Of a DNA stretch of 64,000 nt, positions 45,758 through 54,848 are shown piece after piece. The translations under genes were made by a program, and so were the position numbers. Source of the stretch: Halodesulfovibrio aestuarii (GTDB taxonomy: Bacteria; Desulfobacterota; Desulfovibrionia; Desulfovibrionales; Desulfovibrionaceae). Numbering within the stretch: position 1 is the first letter of the stretch; every line of letters starts with the position of its first letter. Location of the stretch: NCBI RefSeq assembly GCF_050571805.1, contig NZ_CP192219.1; one strand, written 5' to 3'. Under the pieces are notes generated by a model. That model made no database searches, was not told the DNA's origin, and worked only from the letters and a program-made list of their open reading frames with translations.

Positions 45758-45807
45758 TCAGGGTGGTATCACGTTTGATATTGAATTGAAAAATTATATT
45801 TAACACT

Positions 45808-45828
45808 GTGGCGGACTTGTTCCGCCAC
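45808..45828 (+). repeat. Intercistronic hairpin between binding protein and second permease
   Basis: Perfect GTGGCGGA-CTTGT-TCCGCCAC stem-loop, 51 nt after the binding-protein stop and 9 nt before the permease ATG. No T-run. Likely protects the upstream mRNA and lowers permease expression. Confidence 0.65.
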
Positions 45829-45837
45829 AACTTTCTT

Positions 45838-46713
45838 ATGCAGCATAAACGATACAGACCTGTTCTTCTTGACTACATCCTGTTGGCATTCATCGGCGGT
45901 AGCATTCTCTATTTTTTCTGGAAGCTGGAGAATGAACTGCAATATGAATGGAGATGGGCAACCATTCCGCAATTTATTTTTAAAAATACGAATGGAACAT
46001 GGGAGCCTAACTTCTTGCTTGAAGGATTGTTGACCACAATTCGTCTGAGCATCTGGGCAACGATCCTTGCCTCTGTTGTCGGTGTTGTGATGGGGCTTGC
46101 CAGAGTAAGCCAGAGCTGTTTTGCTCGGATGATTTCCCGAACCTATGTGGAAGTTGTTCGAAATATGCCGCCCATCGTGCTTATCTTTATCTCGTACTTC
46201 TTTTTGTCTGCTCAGCTTACCCGCTATTTTGCCTTGGATACAATGGTTCAGGATCTTCCATCATGGTTATACTCTGCCATCTCCATTTTATTCAACAAGC
46301 CATCACAGCTTACGCAGTTTGTAACCGGAGTAATCACTCTTGGTTTATATGAAGGTGCATATATCACAGAAATTGTGCGCGGCGGTGTGAATAGCGTGCA
46401 ACGTGGGCAATGGGAAGCCTCAGCATCACTTGGCTTCAGTCGTTTTGATCAGTTGAGGCTTGTTGTGTTGCCACAGGCGCTCAAAGTAATTATTCCACCA
46501 TTGGCAGGGCAGTTTATTTCAACAATTAAAGACTCAGCAATTCTTTCCGTAATCTCTATTCAAGAGCTTACCTTCCAAGGGTTGGAACTCATGGCATCCA
46601 CCTATCTGGTATTTGAAATATGGATTACTATTACCATGATGTATCTTGTGCTCACACTTGGTTGTTCGGTGCTTTCCCGTAGAGTAGAACGCGCATTGGA
46701 GTGGAAGAACTAG
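45838..46713 (+). CDS. Amino-acid ABC transporter permease, second copy
   Basis: About 291 residues. Same family as the permease at 44080: FLLEGLLTTIRLSIWATILASVVGVVMGLARVS, YVEVVRNMPPIVLIFISYFFL and the EAA loop WEASASLGFSRFDQLRLVVLPQALKVIIPPL. The ATG at 45838 is preferred; an in-frame GTG at 45808 lies inside the hairpin. No clear ribosome binding site, in line with low translation or coupling. Confidence 0.87.
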   Translation: MQHKRYRPVLLDYILLAFIGGSILYFFWKLENELQYEWRWATIPQFIFKNTNGTWEPNFLLEGLLTTIRLSIWATILASVVGVVMGLARVSQSCFARMISRTYVEVVRNMPPIVLIFISYFFLSAQLTRYFALDTMVQDLPSWLYSAISILFNKPSQLTQFVTGVITLGLYEGAYITEIVRGGVNSVQRGQWEASASLGFSRFDQLRLVVLPQALKVIIPPLAGQFISTIKDSAILSVISIQELTFQGLELMASTYLVFEIWITITMMYLVLTLGCSVLSRRVERALEWKN

Positions 46714-46787
46714 TTGCTGTTTTATTTGAAAAAAACAGTTGCGGCTTAACTGTCTTAGTCGAGTGCAATGAGAAATATTTTAGTTAC

Positions 46788-46829
46788 AAAAAATCCGTCC
46801 GTCTTTATTAAAGACGGACGGATTTTTTT
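46788..46829. terminator. Bidirectional terminator
   Basis: AAATCCGTCCGTCTTT and AAAGACGGACGGATTT, perfect 16-bp arms, T-runs on both sides, between convergent permease and rhodanese genes. Confidence 0.92.
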
Positions 46830-46834
46830 GTAAC

Positions 46835-47233
46835 CTAGTGCAGTTTGTAAAAACGCTCCGGTGTCATAGCGCCGGCTAGTTGGTCAAGACGGCCTTTAAG
46901 GGCTTTTATTTCATCATATCCTTGGGTTCGTAAGTATGTGTAAGCCATTGAGGCACGGAAACCGGAGAGACAGAAGGTTATGATGAACTTATCACGCGGT
47001 ACTTCAGCCAGACGGTCTGGAAGTTCATTTAACGGAATATGTTGTGCAAATGAAAACGCAAGCGTTTTTGCTTCTTCGTGTGTTCGGACATCCAGAAAGA
47101 CGAAGTGATCGTGATCGATAAATTTACTGGCTTCTTCGACGGTTATCCCATATTCACCAGCAACCAGAAAAGCTATGTCCATCTCGCGTAAAACGTCTGA
47201 GAGTTGTGGGCAGACATCAATGTATTCTTCCAT
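46835..47233 (-). CDS. Rhodanese-like domain protein
   Basis: 132 residues, one rhodanese domain. The active-site loop CLSGFRA near 90 has the cysteine that carries a persulfide; VFLDVRTHEEA is the usual first motif. Sulfur transfer in the cytoplasm is likely; partner unknown. The first 25 residues are an acidic extension. Confidence 0.85.
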   Translation of the reverse strand: MEEYIDVCPQLSDVLREMDIAFLVAGEYGITVEEASKFIDHDHFVFLDVRTHEEAKTLAFSFAQHIPLNELPDRLAEVPRDKFIITFCLSGFRASMAYTYLRTQGYDEIKALKGRLDQLAGAMTPERFYKLH

Positions 47234-47365
47234 GTGGAACTCCTAGTATAATCAGAAACTCTTTTGTGTCGGGATATTGTCTTCTTAGAGCCTTGTAGAG
47301 TCAAGCTACAGCATGTACTCTTGTAACGATAACCTTGTTAACTAAAATTATTTGCAGGATTTACT

Positions 47366-48685
47366 ATGGGTAGTTCTTTAGGCACGAGGCATATTTCTTC
47401 GTTGATTCAGTTTGTGACCCGGGGCATGTGGCGTGTTGATGTAAAAGAGTTACCGCTTGTTCAGCGACGTGCAGTACTTTTTTGCAGGCGGCTTTCCGTT
47501 GTTTTTAGTGGTTTCTTTTTAGACAATTGTATGCTGCGGGCGACCGCACTGGCCTATACGACTATACTATCTATTGTGCCGTTTCTTGCCGTTGTATTTT
47601 CTATTTCAAAGGGGCTGGGCGTACAGAATAGCGAAACGTTACGGTTTATTCTGCTAAATGCTTCTGCCGGAAATGAAAAGGCTGTTGATTTCCTTCTACA
47701 ATATGTGAACAACACTGATGTGACCACGTTGGGAGTGATCGGTGTTGCAACATTGCTTTTTACGGTTATTTCTTTGATGGGGAACATTGAGGCAGCATTT
47801 AATACGATATGGAATGTAAAGTATGGCCGAACCATGTGGCGCAAGTTTACAGATTTTTTCTCTATTGTTCTTGTTGCTCCCGTGTTGCTTGGTGTTGCGG
47901 TAAGTCTTAGTGTAACAATGCAGCATGATTCTATATTTCAAGATTTGTTAAGCATTGATGCGATAAACTATGTTTATTTTCAAATTCTAAAATTAGTGCC
48001 TACCGTTATGATCTGGTTCCTGCTCTTTTTCGCGTATGCTTTTATTCCTAACCTGAAAGTTCAGGCAAAAAGTGCGCTTGCTGGTGCACTGGTTGGCGTA
48101 ATTTTATGGAAGAGCGTTGAAAGCGTGTATATTTCGTATCTTGTCGGTGTGAATAATTACAACGTGATCTATGGCAGTTTTGCACAACTCCCACTTTTTC
48201 TTGTCTGGATTTATATCAGCTGGTTGATTGTGCTGTTTGGTGTGGAAATATGTTATGCAATTCAATACGGTTCAACGGAAGAAGATAAAATGTTGTCCGG
48301 CAAAACGAGTTGTTATGAAAAAGCGATACTTGCCACTGCAGTCATGACTGCACTTGCCAAAACATATGGAAAAAATGAAGGCGCTGTGAGTGTGAACTCT
48401 CTGAGCGAGAACCTCCAAGTTTCACAACTTCTTGTCGAAGATGTACTCTGCGTGCTGGAGGAGAAAGGGTTTGTTGCAAAGATTGAAGCAGATGAAGCAA
48501 TGTATATTTTGGCACGTCCAGCTGCATCGACGAACATTTCAGATGTGATCACAGCCGTTGCGCAATACCATCCGGAGCGGGTAATGGAGTACGCGATGCA
48601 TGGACACTCTGAGTCTGTGGTCATTGTTGAAAAATTATATGAACAACTCGCTAGTGGTAATGACTGTACCCTCGCTGAGTTGTAG
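47366..48685 (+). CDS. YihY/BrkB-family inner membrane protein
   Basis: 439 residues. Six membrane helices over about 45-300 with the family pattern NCMLRATALAYTTILSIVPFLAV, EAAFNTIWNVKYGRTMWRKF and LVWIYISWLIVLFGVEICYAIQYG. The last 130 residues form a soluble domain with a winged-helix-like stretch (VNSLSENLQVSQLLVEDVLCVLEEKGFVA), an arrangement common in Desulfovibrio homologues. Once named RNase BN, but that activity belongs elsewhere. Function unknown. Confidence 0.88.
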   Translation: MGSSLGTRHISSLIQFVTRGMWRVDVKELPLVQRRAVLFCRRLSVVFSGFFLDNCMLRATALAYTTILSIVPFLAVVFSISKGLGVQNSETLRFILLNASAGNEKAVDFLLQYVNNTDVTTLGVIGVATLLFTVISLMGNIEAAFNTIWNVKYGRTMWRKFTDFFSIVLVAPVLLGVAVSLSVTMQHDSIFQDLLSIDAINYVYFQILKLVPTVMIWFLLFFAYAFIPNLKVQAKSALAGALVGVILWKSVESVYISYLVGVNNYNVIYGSFAQLPLFLVWIYISWLIVLFGVEICYAIQYGSTEEDKMLSGKTSCYEKAILATAVMTALAKTYGKNEGAVSVNSLSENLQVSQLLVEDVLCVLEEKGFVAKIEADEAMYILARPAASTNISDVITAVAQYHPERVMEYAMHGHSESVVIVEKLYEQLASGNDCTLAEL

Positions 48686-48753
48686 CAAGAGTATTGGCTG
48701 CCGGCGTTTGCTCGAAGAAGGCCCGCCGGAAGCAAGATCTGACGGATAATGAA

Positions 48754-48794
48754 AACAACAAAGCCCAGAGCGTTTCGCTCTGGGCTTTGTTGTT
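48754..48794. terminator. Bidirectional terminator
   Basis: Perfect 19-bp arms AACAACAAAGCCCAGAGCG around a TTT loop, next to the rlmN stop. A variant of the GCCGCCGGAGGC repeat lies just before it (48706-48735). Confidence 0.92.
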
Positions 48795-48795
48795 T

Positions 48796-49848
48796 CTAAC
48801 ATTCAGCTTCATTTTTGCTTTGATCGGCAACAAGCTGTCCGCATGCTGCTTTGATATCCGCGCCTTTTGACTGCCGGATAATGGCTGTAACGCCTTTGTC
48901 CCAGAGAACTTTCTGGAACTTGAGCACAGCTTCTTCTGAAGGAGCTTTATACGGGTCGCCCTCAGACGGATTGTAGACGATGAGGTTAAGTTTTGATTTG
49001 GTTTGGGAGATAAGCTTAACGAGTTCGCGTGCATCTTCCACAGAATCGTTCACTCCGCCGAGCAGGAGGTATTCGTATGTAATACGTTCTCGTGTTTTGA
49101 GTGGATAGTTCTTAAGGGCAGTCATGAAATCATCAAGTTTCCAGCGTGCAGCCTTAGGCATAATTTTAGCGCGAACGTCCTGATTCGGAGCATGCAGAGA
49201 TACTGCGAGGAACGCAAGGCCGGATTCGCCAAGTTCGTATAACCCCTTCTGAATACCACAGGTGGAAACAGTTACGCGGCGCGGAGAAAATGCAAGGCCG
49301 AGAGTGCTGTGCATAGTGTTGAGAGACTTGAGGAGATTCTCCAGATTCAGCAGAGGTTCGCCCATGCCCATGAACACGATGTTACGCAGGATAGGACGTT
49401 CTGCTACATCGTTGAGGTAATGGCGCGCAACGAGTACCTGCCCGAGGATTTCACTTTGGGTCATGTTGCGTTTAAAACCCATTGTACCGGTGGAACAGAA
49501 GGTACACGCCATGGCGCAACCTACCTGACAGGAAAGACACTGGGAGTATCTTCCCTTTGAGCCGGGAATAAGCACGGTTTCCACGAGAGCATCGTCATGT
49601 AGTTTTAAGAGAAATTTGATCGTGCCATCTTTGCTTTTCTGGGAGGTAACAACTTCCGGCCAGCGGATGTATGCTTCTTCGTGCAGGCGAGCGCGAACAG
49701 CTTTGGAGATGTTGGTCATCTCATCGAAAGATTGAACGTATTTGTTCCACAGCCACTGCCAAACTTGCTTGGTGCGGAACTTTTTTTCCCCGAGTTCTAC
49801 GAGGAACTCTTCAAGCTCTTCATATGAGAGATCAAGAATATTAACCAT
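48796..49848 (-). CDS. rlmN: 23S rRNA / tRNA adenine-C2 methyltransferase RlmN
   Basis: 350 residues. Radical SAM enzyme methylating A2503 of 23S rRNA. The cluster motif CxxxCxxC is in QVGCAMACTFCSTG near 109-122, GMGEPLLNLENLL binds SAM, and the methyl-carrying C-terminal cysteine is in ADIKAACGQLV near 337. WQWLWNKYVQSFDEMTNISK is the typical N-terminal stretch. Monocistronic. Confidence 0.97.
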   Translation of the reverse strand: MVNILDLSYEELEEFLVELGEKKFRTKQVWQWLWNKYVQSFDEMTNISKAVRARLHEEAYIRWPEVVTSQKSKDGTIKFLLKLHDDALVETVLIPGSKGRYSQCLSCQVGCAMACTFCSTGTMGFKRNMTQSEILGQVLVARHYLNDVAERPILRNIVFMGMGEPLLNLENLLKSLNTMHSTLGLAFSPRRVTVSTCGIQKGLYELGESGLAFLAVSLHAPNQDVRAKIMPKAARWKLDDFMTALKNYPLKTRERITYEYLLLGGVNDSVEDARELVKLISQTKSKLNLIVYNPSEGDPYKAPSEEAVLKFQKVLWDKGVTAIIRQSKGADIKAACGQLVADQSKNEAEC

Positions 49849-50114
49849 GACGGCCCCTTTTATCCGGCATTATGTACCGGTGAATATGTGGATGAACGCA
49901 GTGCGCCATCGCCACAGACTCTATATACATTAACGGTTGACCTGTGAAGAGGCGGTAGAAATCTTTGCGTATTTCGAAATGGTAAGTCTTGCCGTCTGCT
50001 CACCGTGTTCCATGTCTGCTGTAAAATAACTACTTATTTTTTAAAGAGAATAGTGATATGTGAATATAGTTTTCTTGTGTGGGTATAATTGTTCTACCGC
50101 TATGGAGGAGTGCT

Positions 50115-51107
50115 GTGAGACGTATGAGCAACTGTATGGTTGCGATTATTTTTTTACTTTGCACTGCGACTGTGCAAGTTGTTGCAGATGATGTTTGTTT
50201 GAAGCAAGTTCCGGCAATACGTAGTGTAGATATGGAGCTATATACTTTTTACATGAAGCATAGTCAGGGGCTGGAACTGTGTTGCGCTACATGTCCTGCC
50301 CAGTCTGAAACGTTCGAAAATGCCTCGGGGATTTTTGCTGTCCTGCTTGATGATGCGGTATCATCTATACGCGGACAGTATAATGATGTTGTAGATTTTC
50401 AGAAGCTTGACTCTGTGCTGCTTACATCCAGTAAAAAAACGTATTCTCAGTCTGCTGGATGTACGCCGTGTAGTTCATTGGCGAAAAAAATCCAGACATA
50501 TTCAGAGTCCGGTCTTCCAACCGTAATGGCACGTACTGTGTTGCTTCATACCGAAAAGTATATACGGAATCCTGAACTTGAATTTAATGACGGCTTGGTA
50601 TCCACCGCCCGTTACCAGTGGGTTGCCAGTGGCAAAAGGAGAACCTGTCGTGTTTCTATTCCGAAAACATGGGGTCGGGTCGGGTCAGACACTGCTAACC
50701 GTTCTTTTGAGTATCGGAGTGCATTGGGAACTGGCATTCCGTTTTTCTCCATTCAGTATGTTCCGGCAAAGCGTGTGCGGTCAGATGAAGGTATTATGCA
50801 GGAACTTCAGGGTCGAGTTTCTGCAGAAGTCTTGAAAAAACAGTTCGGGGGCGTGGAAATTTTGGCGCAAGGTATTCAGCGGCTTGGAGATATTCAGGGG
50901 ATTTGGGTTATGTTTTCGGCGAAGGGGAAAGGAGACCGGAGCGCGGGATATTATTATAACTGGTATATGCTGGTTGATGGTACCGTGTTGGTCTTTCAGT
51001 CCGGCGTATGTGGTTCCAGCAAGTTTCCAACGATAGAGCAGGAACAGATGTTCCGGAAATATTATCAGACCCTACGAGAAATCGCTGTTTCTTCTGTGAT
51101 TGGATAA
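50115..51107 (+). CDS. Exported cysteine-rich protein of unknown function
   Basis: 330 residues. GTG start 6 nt after GGAGG (50104-50108); a signal peptide follows (CMVAIIFLLCTATVQVVADD). Eight to nine cysteines are in the mature part, including LCCATCPAQ and CTPCSSL, so disulfides or metal binding are likely in the periplasm. The C-terminal half (about 175-325) looks like a compact beta-rich domain (FFSIQYVPAKRV, GIWVMFSAKGKG, YNWYMLVDGTVLVFQSG). No family recognised. The CxxC motifs lack the following histidine, so it is not a cytochrome. Monocistronic. Confidence 0.75.
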   Translation: MRRMSNCMVAIIFLLCTATVQVVADDVCLKQVPAIRSVDMELYTFYMKHSQGLELCCATCPAQSETFENASGIFAVLLDDAVSSIRGQYNDVVDFQKLDSVLLTSSKKTYSQSAGCTPCSSLAKKIQTYSESGLPTVMARTVLLHTEKYIRNPELEFNDGLVSTARYQWVASGKRRTCRVSIPKTWGRVGSDTANRSFEYRSALGTGIPFFSIQYVPAKRVRSDEGIMQELQGRVSAEVLKKQFGGVEILAQGIQRLGDIQGIWVMFSAKGKGDRSAGYYYNWYMLVDGTVLVFQSGVCGSSKFPTIEQEQMFRKYYQTLREIAVSSVIG

Positions 51108-51157
51108 GGTTTGTACTCCGGCGCGGTCAATTTAGAGCGCTGAGGTTTTGTGGCTTA

Positions 51158-51193
51158 AAAAAGCCCGTCATCGTGCATGTGATAACGGGCTTT
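51158..51193. terminator. Terminator after the exported Cys-rich protein
   Basis: AAAGCCCGTCATC pairs with GATAACGGGCTTT with one mismatch; short T-tract. Confidence 0.75.
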
Positions 51194-51227
51194 ACTTGTA
51201 ACTAATAAAATCTGTTGCAATAAATTT

Positions 51228-52403
51228 TTATAATATGCGCATGAAAATTTCGGCAACGTCCTCTTTGCTGAGTGGTGCGATACGCCCGAGGTCACGATAC
51301 GCGAACGCATTTTCAACAAGATGCGGGACATCTTTTTCTGTTACGCCCCAGTGGGAAAGACGTGATGGTGCTCCCCAAGTGGAGAATGCTGCACGTGTGG
51401 CATCGATACCATCTTGAATAGTTGCCTGTCCCCACACTGTCGCTGCAAATCTATTAAAAATATCTGGAGCTTTTGCGCAAACCTGCTGCATCCATGAAGG
51501 GAAGATAACTGCAAGGCCTTCCCCATGCGGGATATGCGGAAATCGTCCGCTAAGAGCATGCTCAAGTGCATGAGAAGTCCAGTCTCCGCCGGATAAGCCG
51601 CATCCCGTAAGTCCGTTAAGACTTAAGCAGGAGGCCCATGCGAGGTTGGCACGTGCTTCATAATTGGAAGGGTCGTGCTGCAGGGAATGCATAGAGTTAA
51701 TGAGAGAAATGAGTAGTCCTTCACAAATGTTCAGGGTTGTCTCCTCATTAAAATATCCGGTGCGTTTGTCAGCAATGCGTCCGCGGAAATAGTTTTCCAT
51801 AATGTGAGTCATTGCATCAATACCGCTACCTGCGGTGATTTTCCATGGAGCCTGCACTTGGTAGAGGGGATCTATCGCAGTTACCTTCGGAATCATGCAG
51901 TGACCGCCAAGACTCCATTTTTTTTGCAATTGCTCGTTGGTGATGACAGCTTTACCATTCATCTCAGAGCCAGTACCGGACAACGTAACAACAGTGTATA
52001 CAGGTAAAGAACGCTCAACTGCTTTGCGGGATTCAACCCGTTCCCAGTAGTCATCAAGGTAGAAACCAGCAGCGATGGCTTTTGCAGCGTCAATAACACT
52101 GCCGCCGCCGACGCCTAGTACTGCCCCTACGCTGGATTTACGGGCAATATTTATTCCCGCTTCAATTTGCTCAAGTGAAGGGTTGGGTTTAATTCCCCAA
52201 AACTCGGTCCACTCCACGCCTGCTTCCTGCAATGAACGGGTTGTTGCTTCATACGCACCGTTATTACGGGCAGATCCGTTTCCCATAACAAGAAGAACGG
52301 AAGACGCTTCTTTCACAATATGCCAGCCAATGAGATCGACCGCGTCTTGACCAAAAATTACCTGAGTTGGGGCACTATAAGTAAAAGCATCCATGTTAAT
52401 CAC
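51228..52403 (-). CDS. Iron-containing alcohol dehydrogenase
   Basis: 391 residues of the Fe-ADH/butanol dehydrogenase group. NAD(P) binding by LGVGGGSVIDAAKAIA near 95-110; metal ligands in DAMTHIMENYF (Asp/His) near 196 and HALEHALSGRFPHIPHGEGLAVIFPSWM near 270. Likely reduces aldehydes or oxidises alcohols in the cytoplasm; substrate unknown. In Desulfovibrio such enzymes feed ethanol or glycerol oxidation. Monocistronic. Confidence 0.93.
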   Translation of the reverse strand: MINMDAFTYSAPTQVIFGQDAVDLIGWHIVKEASSVLLVMGNGSARNNGAYEATTRSLQEAGVEWTEFWGIKPNPSLEQIEAGINIARKSSVGAVLGVGGGSVIDAAKAIAAGFYLDDYWERVESRKAVERSLPVYTVVTLSGTGSEMNGKAVITNEQLQKKWSLGGHCMIPKVTAIDPLYQVQAPWKITAGSGIDAMTHIMENYFRGRIADKRTGYFNEETTLNICEGLLISLINSMHSLQHDPSNYEARANLAWASCLSLNGLTGCGLSGGDWTSHALEHALSGRFPHIPHGEGLAVIFPSWMQQVCAKAPDIFNRFAATVWGQATIQDGIDATRAAFSTWGAPSRLSHWGVTEKDVPHLVENAFAYRDLGRIAPLSKEDVAEIFMRIL

Positions 52404-52583
52404 CTGATAAGAAAAAGTTACTGCCCAAAGTTATGCAGTGTCGACTATAGCGGGTAACTGGAGTGACGACAAGTCTTGTGATGCTTTATAGTATAAAAGG
52501 ACATAACAGTAGTGTCTCTTTAATCCGGTAAAGTGACGATATTCTATAGGGAGAGTATAGCAGGAAAGGCGATAACGGTATTG

Positions 52584-53240
52584 CTATCCTGAATGTACAG
52601 CGTCTATTTTCCCGTTACGAATAAGTACTGTTCGATCCGATACAGAGCGTAGCCATTCTCTGTCGTGCGAAACAATGATCAAACTTGTTTTATGTTCATT
52701 TTTTGCGCGTACTGCTGCATTTCTGATGCGCTCAGCAGATTCTTCATCAAGAGAAGATGTAGGTTCATCCATCAGCAGTACACTTGGACGAATAACAAGA
52801 CGTGCTGCAAGGGCTACTCGTTGCGCTTCGCCGCCGGAAAGTTCAAACCAGTTGCGGGTAAGGAAGATGGCTGGTGAAAGTCCTACTTCTTCCAGTGCAG
52901 AAGCTGCAAGGCCGGAAATATTTGAGATGCCCCGAACATGTAAACCGTATTCAATATTTTCTTGAACACTTCTCTTCAGCAAGTATGGTTGCTGGGTAAG
53001 CAGTGTCACTTCGCGTCTTAGCTTAGTATCCATAATGGAAGTATCAACCCCTTTATAGAGTACGTTACCTGTGTGTGGTAATTCCAAAAACGCAAGCATA
53101 CGCATAAGAGTAGATTTACCACTGCCGTTGGGGCCTACTATACCAGTGATGGTTCCTGCTTCCAGCGTAAGGGATTCTATAGTGAGGACTGTTCTGCCGC
53201 TATATATTTGAGCAATGTTTGAAAGTTGATAAAGCGACAT
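52584..53240 (-). CDS. tupC: Tungstate ABC transporter ATP-binding protein
   Basis: About 218 residues. Walker A GPNGSGKSTLM near 36-46, signature LSGGEAQRVAL, Walker B SVLLMDEPTSSLDE. The ATG at 53240 begins 2 nt after the stop of the permease gene; a longer frame upstream overlaps that gene and is not used. Third gene of tupABC, which imports tungstate for formate dehydrogenase and other W-enzymes. Confidence 0.88.
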   Translation of the reverse strand: MSLYQLSNIAQIYSGRTVLTIESLTLEAGTITGIVGPNGSGKSTLMRMLAFLELPHTGNVLYKGVDTSIMDTKLRREVTLLTQQPYLLKRSVQENIEYGLHVRGISNISGLAASALEEVGLSPAIFLTRNWFELSGGEAQRVALAARLVIRPSVLLMDEPTSSLDEESAERIRNAAVRAKNEHKTSLIIVSHDREWLRSVSDRTVLIRNGKIDAVHSG

Positions 53241-53242
53241 GA

Positions 53243-53938
53243 CTATTGCCCCGCGCGTCGTTTGAGTTTTGCGACACTGAAGTTCACCCCAAAGGCGATA
53301 ATAAGCAGCACCACGCCAAGGGCAATGCCCATTGCAAATTCGCCTTTGCCGGTTTCCAGCGCAATGGCGGTTGTAATGGTGCGTGTGTGCCATTTGATGT
53401 TTCCGCCTACCATCATGGAAATACCTATTTCAGAGACTATGCGCCCATAGGCCGCAACTCCGGCAAGCATGAGGTGGTAGCGGGTTTCCCATAGCGTTGC
53501 CCGTAGTACCTGAAATTTATCTGCCCCGAGGGTTAGCAATGTTTCTTTCATGCCGGATTCGGCGTTTTCCACCGCGTTTGCGACCATAGCTACAACGATA
53601 GGCATACCGAGCATAACTTGACCAATGGCAATGCCGGGGAGAGTAAAGAGCAAACCATAGTCGCCGAAAGGGCCTTGGCGTGATACCAGTGAGTAGACAA
53701 GCAGACCGATGACCACTGTTGGGAAGGATAGAAGAGTGTCGGTAAACATCCGCAGGGTCTCACGTCCTTTAAATCGGTAGTACCCAAGTACGAAGCCGAG
53801 CGGTGCTCCAAGAAGGATTGTTAGAAAAATAGAAAGAGATGATACGCAGAGCGTGATGTATACAGCAGACCATGTCTCCGGATTCCCGTCGAAAAGAAGC
53901 TGAAAAGCCTTTAGCAGACCTTCATATATGAAACCCAT
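53243..53938 (-). CDS. tupB: Tungstate ABC transporter permease
   Basis: About 231 residues, five to six membrane helices. The permease loop EAA-like stretch is GADKFQVLRATLWETRYHLMLAGVAAYGRIVSEIGISMMVGGNIKWHTRT, typical of TupB. Start at 53938 after AAGGAG; a terminator-like hairpin lies just upstream. Confidence 0.9.
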   Translation of the reverse strand: MGFIYEGLLKAFQLLFDGNPETWSAVYITLCVSSLSIFLTILLGAPLGFVLGYYRFKGRETLRMFTDTLLSFPTVVIGLLVYSLVSRQGPFGDYGLLFTLPGIAIGQVMLGMPIVVAMVANAVENAESGMKETLLTLGADKFQVLRATLWETRYHLMLAGVAAYGRIVSEIGISMMVGGNIKWHTRTITTAIALETGKGEFAMGIALGVVLLIIAFGVNFSVAKLKRRAGQ

Positions 53939-53953
53939 GTAATCTCCTTGCCC

Positions 53954-53980
53954 AAAAAAAGGGGTGGCAAAAGCCACCCC
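53954..53980 (-). terminator. Terminator-like hairpin between tupA and tupB
   Basis: On the minus strand GGGGTGGC-TTTT-GCCACCCC is followed by seven T residues, then GGGCAAGGAG and the tupB start. A partial terminator here would make binding protein exceed permease. Confidence 0.85.
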
Positions 53981-54007
53981 AGCAAAACCTATTTGTGCAA
54001 AAGCAAA

Positions 54008-54830
54008 CTATTTACCTGCGTTAGGAGTAAACAGCTGTTTGCCGAGAAGACGGAAGTCGCCGATTGCTTTCTGTGCTTTAGGTGAAGCCATCCAACCGAT
54101 GAATTCATTAGCAAGTTCTACTTTTGCCTTAGGGCAAACAGCAGGGTTGATTGCAATAGCACTGTACTGGTTAAAGAGTACCTTATCGCCTTCTACAACG
54201 ATGTTCAATGGTGTCTTACCTTTGTTAACGTCCATGTACTTGATCCAAGTACCACGGTCAGTCATTGTGTAGGCACCTTTTTGAGCTGCTGCGTTCAGAG
54301 TCTTGAGCATACCCTGACCAAGCTGCATGTACCAGTCTGCTTTATCAGGAAACTGCCATGCCTGCAGCTTTCCAGAGGGAAATTTCTTTTTTGTTGGTAC
54401 CGGAGTTGTCACCGCGTGAAGCGAAAGGAGCTTTTGCTTTTGCAATTGCTTTCAGTGCCTTTTCTACAGGCAAACCTTTTACGTGCGCAGGGTCTGTGTC
54501 AGGACCGACGATAACAAAGTCGTTGTACATAAGCTGGGTGCGACCAATGCCGTGACCATCTTTAACAAATTTCTTTTCTGCACCTGGAGCATGTACGAGC
54601 AGTACATCAACATCGCAGTTGCGGCCCATTGCAAGTGCTTTACCGGTACCGATAGCGGTCCAGCGAATGTCGATGCCAGTGTCTTTAGTGAATTCAGGCA
54701 TGAGCTCATCAAGCAGTCCGGTATTATCAGTACTGGTGGTGGTTGCCATCATGAGTACTTTATCTTTCGCTTGTGCCATTGCTGGTACGAGCAGCGCTAA
54801 TGCGAGAAGTAAGGCAGCAAATTTTTTCAT
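54008..54830 (-). pseudogene. tupA: Tungstate-binding periplasmic protein TupA, interrupted by a frameshift
   Basis: Two overlapping frames encode the two halves of one TupA. The first (from ATG 54830, GGAG upstream) has the signal peptide (FAALLLALALLVPAMAQA), TTTSTDNTGLLDELMPEF and SRGDNSGTNKKEISLWKAAGMAV and then stops. The second continues with PDKADWYMQLGQGML, TDRGTWIKY and the NPAVCPKAKVELANEFIGWM end to 54008. Removing one base from the AAA (plus strand) at 54350-54352 joins them as ...GMAVPDKADW..., giving 273 residues, the normal TupA length. So there is one extra base: a sequencing error, a true null mutation or a recoding site. The rest shows no decay. Confidence 0.88.
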
Positions 54831-54848
54831 TACGAGCTCCAAAGTCAT

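Noticed and set aside
50115..51107. Multiheme cytochrome
   Set aside because: The CxxC pairs are not followed by histidine.
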